A DNA stretch of 64,000 nucleotides from Caulobacter sp. RHG1 (GTDB lineage: Bacteria > Pseudomonadota > Alphaproteobacteria > Caulobacterales > Caulobacteraceae), in assembly GCF_013181195.1 (NCBI RefSeq), contig NZ_SMZP01000011.1:1-64000 (forward strand), given 5' to 3'. Shown piece by piece: positions 57,593 through 64,000 of the stretch. The notes under the pieces were generated by a model, which saw only the letters and a list, made by a program, of their open reading frames with translations, was not told the origin of the DNA and made no database searches. Each line of letters begins with the position of its first letter. The stretch's first letter is position 1. A program made the position numbers and the translations under genes.

Positions 57593-60192
57593 GGCGCACG
57601 CATCGTTTTCGCCACGGCCAGCTGGGCGGGCTGGGCGCCGCGCTCGCGGAAAGCGAGCAGGCGTAGCGCATTGACCACAACCAACAGCGTCGAGCCTTCG
57701 TGGAAGATCACGGCCTCGCCGATTTTCATGCCGAAAATCGTCGCCGGGATCAGGAACGCCACGACACCGAGACTGACCCAGAGGTTCTGGCGAATGATGG
57801 CGCTGGTGCGCCGGCTAAGACCGACCGCGAACGGCAAATGGTTGAGATCGTCGGCCATCAACGCCACGTCGGCGGTTTCGAGCGCCACGTCCGAGCCGGC
57901 CGCGCCCATGGCCACGCCGACGGTGGCGTTGGCCATCGCCGGGGCGTCGTTGACGCCATCACCGACCATGGCCGCCTTGCCGAACTTCTGGCGCAAGGCC
58001 TTGATGGTCTCGACCTTGTCTTCCGGCATCAGGCCGCCGCGAGCCTCGTCCAGGCCAAGATCGCGCGCGATCGCGTCCGACACCGACTGATTGTCGCCCG
58101 AGAGCATGACCATGTGCTTGATGCCCAGCGCCCGCAGACGCAGGATCACCGCGCGGGCCGCCGGCCGGGCGGTGTCCATCAAGCCCAGAACGCCCAGATA
58201 GCGCTCTCCCTGGCGCACCATCACCACCGTGCGGCCGCTCGCCTCCAGGCGCTGGGCATCAGCCCACACCGCCTCTGGCGGCCGCTGCCCCTCGCCACTC
58301 TCGAAGAACTTGGGCTTGCCGATCACCGTCGCCAACCCGCCGACCCGGGCCTGAATGCCTTGGCCAGTCAGACTCTTGATATCGGTGGCCTCCAGACGCG
58401 GTCGCCCCTCCAGCCTGGCCTCACCGTCGCGGACGATGGCCGCGGCCAGGGGGTGGTCGCTGAGCGCTTCGACGGCCACGGCGACCGCTAGCAATTCATG
58501 GTCCTCGACGTCCTCGGCGGGAACCACGTCCGTCAACTTGGGCCGCCCTTCGGTCAGGGTGCCGGTCTTGTCGAAGGCCAGGGCCGTCAGGGTCCCGAGG
58601 TTTTCCAAGGGCCCGCCGCCCTTGACCAGGACCCCTCCCCGCCCCGCGCGCGCGACACCGCTCAGGACCGCACTGGGCACAGAGATGGCCAGGGCGCAGG
58701 GGCTGGCGGCGACCAGAACGGCCATAGCCCGGTAAAAGCTGACGCTGAACGGCTCGTCGATCACCAGGAACGCCAGCATCAGCAGGCCCACGAAGACCAG
58801 CACCAGCGGGACAAACACCTTCTCGAACCGGTCTGTGAACCTCTGGGTTGGCGAGCGTTGCGCCTCAGCCTCGGCGACCATGCGCACCACGCGCGCCAGG
58901 GTGGTTTCGCCGGCCTTACGCGCCACGCGCACATCGAGCGCGCCCGCGCCGTTGATCGTGCCGGCGAAAACGCGGTGCTCGGCGCCGGCCTTGGCGAAGT
59001 CCAAGCCGGTCTCCTGGCTGGCGCGCTTGTCGACGGGAATGCTCTCGCCCGTTACCGGGGCCTGGTTGACGCTGCTTTCGCCGCTGACGACGACCCCGTC
59101 GGCGGGGATGCGCTCATTGGGGCGCACCAAGACGATGTCGTCGATCGCCAAGGCCTCGACCGGGACGTCTTCCACACGGCCTTCACGCCGCACCAGAGCC
59201 CGCTCCGGAGCTAGTTCGGCCAAGGCCTCGATCGCCCGGCGCGCACGCCCCATGGCATAGTGTTCGAGGGCGTGACCGATGCTGAACAGGAACAGCAGCA
59301 ACGCGCCTTCGGCCCATTGCCCCAGCGCCCCGGCGCCGGCGGCGGCCACGAGCATCAGGGTATCGATCTCGAAGCGTCGCTTGCGAAGGTTCTCCACCGC
59401 CTCGGTCAGGGTGAACCAGCCGCCAAAGACATAGGCCGCGCCGTAGAACACCAGCGAGATCCAACTGTCGCTTTTCAGGCTGATCAACCAGCCGGCCAGA
59501 AGCATCACCCCTGACAAGATCGCGAAGATCAGCTCGGTCTTCTCGCCCAGCAGGCCGCCATGCGCGTGGTTGTGGTCCTGGCCCGATCCTGGCCGATCCT
59601 GGCCATGGTCGTGGCCGTCGTGGGCGCCGGGCTTTTCCGACTTTGCGCCGCCGCTGGCATGCTTGTGTCCAGCGCCATGCGCGTGACCATCGTGGTCACG
59701 GCCATGGACCTTGGATGACGACACGCCTGCGCCCGTCGTCGTTTGATCGCTCTGGAGCTTGCCCCCGGCCGACCGGATGGCCGCGCGCAAAGCGGTCTCG
59801 TTAGTTTGTTCGCGATCGAATTCGACAAAGCCGCGCCCTGTCGCGGCCACCTCGGCCGTCACCACGCCCGGCAGCGCACAAAGATCGGCGGCCAGTCGTC
59901 GCGCATTGGCGACGGTCAGGGTGCTGGCTAGACTGAAGGTGAAGTGGCCGAAGCGATCGCTGATCGTTCCGCCCGCCTGCAGCACGAAGGCGCGAAGCTG
60001 TCCCAGCGCAATCTGGGTGTCGTCGTAGTGGATGCATAAGACGCCCTGCCCGGGCGCCTCGTGATCGACATGGGCGTCGAGGACGCCGGGTCGCCCCGCC
60101 AGCACGGTGATCAGACTCGAGACGCAGGCCCCGCAGGCGTCGGCGTCACGCGGCAAGACCAGGGGAAGGGCTAGGCGGAGCTTGTCGGACAT
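57589..60192 (-). CDS. P1B-type heavy-metal ATPase with N-terminal metal domain and His-rich linker
   Basis: An 867-aa cation ATPase. Residues ~12-80 hold a heavy-metal-associated domain (DACGACVSSL, C20/C23), residues ~165-225 a His/Gly/Asp-rich linker (HGRDHDGHAHGAGHKH...). The core has VTGESIPVDK, DKTGTLTEGRPKL (phosphorylated Asp, ~residue 540) and MVGDGVNDAPAMA. The membrane motif is SPCALAIS (~residue 497) instead of CPC, and a later helix has FHEGSTLL, together pointing to the P1B-4 group (Co2+/Zn2+-type) rather than ZntA. It follows the DUF190 gene by 10 bases. Confidence 0.9.
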   Translation of the reverse strand: MSDKLRLALPLVLPRDADACGACVSSLITVLAGRPGVLDAHVDHEAPGQGVLCIHYDDTQIALGQLRAFVLQAGGTISDRFGHFTFSLASTLTVANARRLAADLCALPGVVTAEVAATGRGFVEFDREQTNETALRAAIRSAGGKLQSDQTTTGAGVSSSKVHGRDHDGHAHGAGHKHASGGAKSEKPGAHDGHDHGQDRPGSGQDHNHAHGGLLGEKTELIFAILSGVMLLAGWLISLKSDSWISLVFYGAAYVFGGWFTLTEAVENLRKRRFEIDTLMLVAAAGAGALGQWAEGALLLFLFSIGHALEHYAMGRARRAIEALAELAPERALVRREGRVEDVPVEALAIDDIVLVRPNERIPADGVVVSGESSVNQAPVTGESIPVDKRASQETGLDFAKAGAEHRVFAGTINGAGALDVRVARKAGETTLARVVRMVAEAEAQRSPTQRFTDRFEKVFVPLVLVFVGLLMLAFLVIDEPFSVSFYRAMAVLVAASPCALAISVPSAVLSGVARAGRGGVLVKGGGPLENLGTLTALAFDKTGTLTEGRPKLTDVVPAEDVEDHELLAVAVAVEALSDHPLAAAIVRDGEARLEGRPRLEATDIKSLTGQGIQARVGGLATVIGKPKFFESGEGQRPPEAVWADAQRLEASGRTVVMVRQGERYLGVLGLMDTARPAARAVILRLRALGIKHMVMLSGDNQSVSDAIARDLGLDEARGGLMPEDKVETIKALRQKFGKAAMVGDGVNDAPAMANATVGVAMGAAGSDVALETADVALMADDLNHLPFAVGLSRRTSAIIRQNLWVSLGVVAFLIPATIFGMKIGEAVIFHEGSTLLVVVNALRLLAFRERGAQPAQLAVAKTMRAP

Positions 60193-60202
60193 GGCGCGTC
60201 TC

Positions 60203-60556
60203 CTACTCGGCGTGCGGCTGCGCGCGATGGCCGCCGTAGCGCAGCACCTCGACCTTCTCGAAGGTCATCAGGCCGATGTCCTTCAGATCGGCCAGGGCCG
60301 GGAGGAAAGCGCGCAACCGCGCTTCCTCATCGACGATCTCGATTACGATGGGGAGATTGTCGTTGAACTCGAAGGGGCGCGGTTCGTGGACGCGGGCCGA
60401 CTCGCCAAAGCCCTTATTGCCGCGCAGCACGGTTGCGCCGGCCAAGCGCGCTTCGCGGGCGCGTTGGACGATGACGTCCCGCAAGGAGCGGTCGCCGACC
60501 GAGGCGTTGTCGTCGGTATAGATGCGCAGCAGGACCGCTTGTCCGGGAATCTGCAT
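60203..60556 (-). CDS. DUF190 family protein
   Basis: A 117-aa soluble protein of the DUF190 fold (PII-like): LLRIYTDDNASVGDRSLRDV, GATVLRGNKGFGES, NLPIVIEIVDEEARLRAF. Such proteins are small signalling or metal/nucleotide-binding partners, often next to transporters. It heads the ATPase unit here, with a 355-bp leader upstream containing strong hairpins. Confidence 0.85.
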   Translation of the reverse strand: MQIPGQAVLLRIYTDDNASVGDRSLRDVIVQRAREARLAGATVLRGNKGFGESARVHEPRPFEFNDNLPIVIEIVDEEARLRAFLPALADLKDIGLMTFEKVEVLRYGGHRAQPHAE

Positions 60557-60911
60557 GGAGTGTCTCCAGTCTCGTCACGCCCGTCGCAGGCTCTGCGCGC
60601 GACGGCGGGGTTGGAAGGCTTAGCGCCGGCGTGATGCAAGGGGGCTGAGATCACGCCGGCGCCCCGACCAGCGACGCTCTGCTCAGCGACGCTGACGGTT
60701 CCTCAACTGGGGTCTGGCGACCGGGGCCCAGTTGGAGGATCGGGTGTGCGATGAGGCGCTGGGGCTGAAACCAGAGCGGTTCAGGCGCGAAGTCTCACAA
60801 CGCGCCGGCGTGCAGCCGCTTGAGGCGACCGGTCACGCAGGACGAACAGCATGGGGGTTGGACCCTAGAGCCTTAAACGCGGTCAATCCGCCGATCGGCG
60901 GAAGGCGCGGG
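60557..60911 (-). promoter_or_regulatory. Structured 355-bp leader upstream of the DUF190-ATPase unit
   Basis: On the plus strand GCGCCGGCGTGAT (60623-60635) / ATCACGCCGGCGC (60650-60662) gives a perfect 13-bp stem with a 14-base loop. TCCTCAACTGGG (60700-60711) / CCCAGTTGGAGGA (60727-60739) gives a second stem with one bulge. The second lies 3' of the 60912 gene and may be its terminator; the first is in the leader of the DUF190 gene. I do not recognise a riboswitch class. Confidence 0.5.
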
Positions 60912-61352
60912 TCAGGCCCTAGGTGGGCGATCCAGCAAGTCGGCGCGCGCGGTCAGCGGTCGCGAATCTTGCTCTGGCCGCCAGTCGGCGGGGCTGGCGA
61001 CGGCGACTGCCTCGGCGGCGAAGGACGTCGGCAGGCTCAAGCCGTGGGTCACGCAGTGGCCCGTGCAGGCAATGGCGGTGCTCTTGGCAGGCGCTTGGCG
61101 TTCTCCAGAGTCCTTCAGGACAGCTGGCGCATTCCCCTCGATGGTGAGCGTTAGCGGCGCCGTCGAGCGCAGGGATTCCATAGCCTCGTGCTCGGCTGGA
61201 CCGCAGACCACGACGCCGAAAACAAAGACCATCGCGACAAGCATGACCATGAGCTTGGCGACGGCGCGTCGCACGGCTCCCCCACGGCGTGAAATCCGCA
61301 AAGCGGTCTCGCCGCCAAGTGCCCGAGCATGGAAAGCCATAGCCGCCATCAC
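60912..61352 (-). CDS. Membrane-anchored or exported small protein of unknown function
   Basis: A 146-aa protein with a hydrophobic helix (LMVMLVAMVFVFGVVV, residues ~34-49) and a mature part with ACTGHCVTHG, a Cys/His patch like that of the small protein at 56350. The C-terminus is ARADLLDRPPRA. The first ATG gives a long Arg-rich N-terminus; shorter starts are possible. It begins the minus-strand metal run and has the shared motif ~50 bases upstream. Confidence 0.6.
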   Translation of the reverse strand: MMAAMAFHARALGGETALRISRRGGAVRRAVAKLMVMLVAMVFVFGVVVCGPAEHEAMESLRSTAPLTLTIEGNAPAVLKDSGERQAPAKSTAIACTGHCVTHGLSLPTSFAAEAVAVASPADWRPEQDSRPLTARADLLDRPPRA

Positions 61353-61401
61353 CGAACCTATACCGCCACGATGAGGCCTTCGAAATGCGTTATTTAATTA
61401 C

Positions 61402-61416
61402 ATGTTACATAATCAC
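61402..61416. promoter_or_regulatory. Shared upstream motif, copy 2
   Basis: ATGTTACATAATCAC in an AT-rich stretch, one mismatch from the copy at 56772-56786. It lies ~50 bases before the ATG of the first gene of the minus-strand metal run. Confidence 0.55.
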
Positions 61417-61614
61417 ACCCCATCATGTCTTTCTTCGCGGACGCGAAGACTGAAAACGTCTGATTTTCAGACCTTGGATAGACTTACATCAAGCGTTTGC
61501 GTGGGTTGCGACACCCCATCGCATGTCGCCTGACGCAAGCCATCGGGCTGAACGCCCACCCAGCGCCCTCGTCGCCCGCTGGAACGCCTTCGGCTTGAAC
61601 CCGATTGAGCTTGG

Positions 61615-62382
61615 GTGCGGATCGCGACCTTCAACATCAACAATGTGCGCAGCCGGTTCGACATCCTGCTGGAGTGGTTGGACGCGGCCCAGCCGGATGT
61701 CGTCTGCCTGCAGGAGCTAAAAACCGAGCAAGCTGGCTTTCCGGTCGAGGCCCTCGAGCAGATGGGTTATGGCGCGGTTTGGAAAGGTCAGCGGACCTGG
61801 AATGGCGTGGCGATCCTGGCGCGCGGCATGACGCCGGTTCTCACTCGCACCGCCCTGCCGGCCGATCCCGACAAGAGCCAAGCCCGCTACATCGAGGCGG
61901 CGGTGAACGGCGTGCTGATCGGTTGCCTGTACCTGCCCAACGGCAATCCCAATCCCGGCCCCAAGTTCGACTACAAGCTGGCCTGGTTCGAAGCCCTGAA
62001 CGCTCATGCCCAGACCCTGCTGGACAGCGGCGCGCCCGTCGTGCTGGCCGGCGACTACAATGTCGTCCCGACCGAGGCCGACATCTACCCCCGCCATTCT
62101 TATGGCGACGATGCGCTGCTGCGGCCGCAAAGCCGGGCTGCGTTTCAGCGCCTGCTGGATCAGGGCTGGACCGACGCTGTGCGGACACTCCATCCCGATG
62201 CGCCGCCTTGGACCTATTGGTCGTATCTGCGCGAGCGCTGGCCCAGGGACAAGGGTCTGCGGATCGACCACCTCCTGGTCTCGCCTAGCCTGGTTGACCG
62301 ACTCCAGGATGCGGGCGTCGACCGGTGGGTCCGGGGCCTGGACGGCGCCAGCGACCACGCCCCCGCCTGGATCGTGGTCTGA
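61615..62382 (+). CDS. xthA: Exodeoxyribonuclease III
   Basis: A 255-aa EEP-family nuclease. RIATFNINNVRSRFDILLEW, VVCLQELKTEQ (metal Glu), WNGVAILARG, VVLAGDYNVVPTE and LRIDHLLVS...SDHAPAW carry all catalytic residues. It repairs abasic sites and removes 3' blocks. It starts at a GTG (61615) in the family-typical place, MRIATFN. It is followed after 2 bases by a small gene. Confidence 0.93.
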   Translation: MRIATFNINNVRSRFDILLEWLDAAQPDVVCLQELKTEQAGFPVEALEQMGYGAVWKGQRTWNGVAILARGMTPVLTRTALPADPDKSQARYIEAAVNGVLIGCLYLPNGNPNPGPKFDYKLAWFEALNAHAQTLLDSGAPVVLAGDYNVVPTEADIYPRHSYGDDALLRPQSRAAFQRLLDQGWTDAVRTLHPDAPPWTYWSYLRERWPRDKGLRIDHLLVSPSLVDRLQDAGVDRWVRGLDGASDHAPAWIVV

Positions 62383-62384
62383 CG

Positions 62385-62711
62385 ATGAAGCCCGCCGCCC
62401 CGGTCACGCCCGACGGACGCTATCTAGTCGTTCGTGGCCGCTTGTGGCGGGCCAGCAACCCGGCGCTGCCGCCAGATCACCGTCAGGCGCTGGTGAACGC
62501 CTTGATGACGGCGCGCCGGGCGGTGCGCGCGGCCCTGGCCGCCGACAATCCCCAACAGCTGGCTCTGGCCCGCGCCCAGGTCGACGCGGCCAAGGTTGGC
62601 CTGGGCGAGCGTGGGCCGGTCTGGTGGACCGATGGCGCGCCTGATCTCAATCGCCACATGGCCAAGACCACGCCCTATGCCGATTGGTGGGCCGGCCTCA
62701 TCCAGGCTTAG
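62385..62711 (+). CDS. Small conserved-looking protein of unknown function
   Basis: A 108-aa protein (MKPAAPVTPDGRYLVVRGRL...) starting 2 bases behind xthA, so likely co-transcribed. It has a basic N-terminus, a helical middle (RAVRAALAADNPQQLALARAQ) and ends RHMAKTTPYADWWAGL. Proteins with this pattern are found in alphaproteobacteria, but I do not know a function. Confidence 0.75.
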   Translation: MKPAAPVTPDGRYLVVRGRLWRASNPALPPDHRQALVNALMTARRAVRAALAADNPQQLALARAQVDAAKVGLGERGPVWWTDGAPDLNRHMAKTTPYADWWAGLIQA

Positions 62712-62897
62712 CGACGCTCGTCCCCCGCCACGCCAGGCCACATTGACGCCTGGCCCGCCGGCGCTCAAATTGAACGCGGATCGCAGTTCCAGACGAGTCG
62801 TCGGGTCAAACACTGCTTCAGACAGTTTTCTACCGCAGCTCTTGATGAGCACGGTCGCGGCATAATCGACGATCTGCGGCCGATCATTGAGGCTGTG

Positions 62898-63632
62898 ATG
62901 AAGACGTTTCTCGACCTTGCGGCGCTGCCGGCGCTGAAAGAAGACCTGCGCCACGCCCTGCCCGGCGCGCGCGCCTCCGACCGCATCGAAGCCCTGGCCC
63001 GGGGCCTGGGCTACAACACCTATGCCGCCATGAGAGCGGCGCTGACCAATGGCGGCGTCCTGGTCGCACCGGACGACCTGGCGTTCCAGGCCTATCTGGC
63101 CGCGCGCGGCGACCCACCGAACGAACGGGTTCTGCGCCGAACCTTAGCCAAGCTTGATCTGCGGCGGGCGATGGACCGCGAGGCCGACCTGACGACGGCG
63201 GGCTTCGGCGTGGGTTGGGACCGGCGCGAGACGGCTGCGGTGCGTCGGGAGAAGAAGAGGCAGTGGCGCGCGGACCTGCTGCACGATGTTTCGGCCGACG
63301 AGTTCGAGCTGGCGCGGCTCTATGTCGACCAACTGGTCCCACGCAAGACGCTGAACCGCGACTTCAGCACCTATGGCCTCAAGCACCAGGCCGAGCGCCT
63401 GTCGCGCGACCGGGGGATCGCCGCGCACCTAGGCAACTACGTGCCCAACGGGGTATTCATCGCCGCGGCGATCTCGGCCGGCTTCACGGTCAAGCGGTGC
63501 CAGCCCGACGACTTGAACGGCTTCATCAACGCCACGACGCCCAGCATCAGGGCCGCCCAGACAGGACAGCTGATCGATCGGACGACGGCGTCCTGCGTCC
63601 TCGGCCACGCCTTGCACGTCGTGACCGGCTAG
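62898..63632 (+). CDS. Protein of unknown function
   Basis: A 244-aa soluble protein (MKTFLDLAALPALKEDLRHA...). Residues ~25-55 (SDRIEALARGLGYNTYAAMR) look like a helical DNA-binding-like start, but I recognise no family. A GTG precedes the ATG directly. Codon use matches the neighbours. Confidence 0.7.
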   Translation: MKTFLDLAALPALKEDLRHALPGARASDRIEALARGLGYNTYAAMRAALTNGGVLVAPDDLAFQAYLAARGDPPNERVLRRTLAKLDLRRAMDREADLTTAGFGVGWDRRETAAVRREKKRQWRADLLHDVSADEFELARLYVDQLVPRKTLNRDFSTYGLKHQAERLSRDRGIAAHLGNYVPNGVFIAAAISAGFTVKRCQPDDLNGFINATTPSIRAAQTGQLIDRTTASCVLGHALHVVTG

Positions 63633-63674
63633 GCCTTGCGGCGGGCTTGGGACGCCAAGCCCGCCGCAACCAAA

Positions 63675-63989
63675 CTACACGCCACCTCGGCCGGCGAGGT
63701 AGGCGCGCGCCCAGGTCCGGATGCGCCCCTCAACCTCCATGCGGTGCCGCACGAGGGCCCTGAAGGTCGGGTCGGTGTCGATGATTTCGTTGGATCCGGC
63801 CGCGTCGATCCGTACGTCATACTCGGCGCACAGGGCGATAAACGCGTCGATCTCGTCGGGCAGCGGATCCTTGGGCGCCTTTTGCGCCAGCCAGTCCTCA
63901 AGGCTCAGGTTCGCCTTGGTCGCGCGCCGCGTCTCGTAGGCGCGCTGGGTTTCGGAGAAGCCGGCGATCAGAGCCGCAGGATCGGGCAA
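63675..63989 (-). CDS. Small protein of unknown function
   Basis: A 104-aa protein (MPDPAALIAGFSETQRAYET...), convergent with the previous gene. It has a helical build and no recognised family. The ATG lies 11 bases from the window edge, so a longer form cannot be excluded. Confidence 0.55.
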   Translation of the reverse strand: MPDPAALIAGFSETQRAYETRRATKANLSLEDWLAQKAPKDPLPDEIDAFIALCAEYDVRIDAAGSNEIIDTDPTFRALVRHRMEVEGRIRTWARAYLAGRGGV

Positions 63990-64000
63990 AGTCGGTTCGT

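Noticed and set aside
60732-61154. 140-codon plus-strand frame
   Set aside because: Overlaps the leader hairpins and the exported-protein gene on the other strand; no similarity.

Overview
This is a high-GC alphaproteobacterial window, most likely from the Caulobacterales (Caulobacter, Phenylobacterium or Brevundimonas). The pointers are the Trb-type conjugation genes ending in a DUF2274 gene, a lasso-peptide locus of the Caulobacter/sphingomonad type (isopeptidase plus TonB receptor plus FecI/FecR), and a Czc metal-efflux locus. The assignment is inferred from gene content only.

Layout. (1) 1-4.2 kb: end of a mating-pair-formation operon (trbL 3' end, trbF, trbG, trbI, DUF2274) facing a LysR regulator; this is the backbone of an integrative conjugative element (ICE). 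(2) 4.4-18.1 kb: accessory genes, mostly defence-like: a RES-domain protein with a zinc ribbon, a DarTG-like pair in the order macrodomain then DarT, a three-gene minus-strand operon (MNT-HEPN fusion, HNH-like protein, Schlafen/AlbA protein), a 1458-aa HNH-NACHT protein, then a secreted trypsin-like protease with a secreted partner. (3) 18.5-29.0 kb: a complete lasso-peptide cluster: ECF sigma factor, FecR anti-sigma factor, STN/TonB receptor and lasso isopeptidase on the plus strand; a 39-aa precursor, fused B protein, C cyclase and a GntR regulator on the minus strand. The cluster is bracketed by two diverged copies of an intergenic element near 18.1-18.4 kb and 29.87-30.0 kb. (4) 29.3-41.5 kb: a dense second defence-like run: XRE protein, membrane-anchored protein, a PD-(D/E)XK nuclease overlapping a HEPN-motif protein, a nuclease-NACHT fusion, a PIN-like protein, AlpA regulator plus nuclease, SIR2-HerA, and a DEDDh exonuclease. 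(5) 41.7-43.0 kb: a P4-type tyrosine integrase broken by a one-base frameshift, next to a 17-bp perfect inverted repeat. (6) 43.7-61.4 kb: metal homeostasis: DUF411 protein, MgtC-like protein, two CDF transporters, a CzcABC RND pump, a P1B ATPase with a His-rich linker, a DUF190 protein and several small His/Cys-rich exported proteins, with a FlgC-like rod protein embedded. (7) 61.6-64 kb: exonuclease III and three unrecognised genes.

How it fits together. The left and middle parts look like an ICE whose cargo is antiphage or toxin modules plus one antimicrobial or signalling peptide locus. In the lasso locus the B protein removes the leader, the C protein closes an isopeptide ring (predicted Gly1-Glu8), the receptor/FecR/FecI trio probably senses and imports the peptide, and the isopeptidase linearises it. 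The right part is a metal-resistance locus with at least two minus-strand transcription units that share a 15-bp upstream motif. No rRNA, tRNA, CRISPR array or intact insertion sequence was seen.
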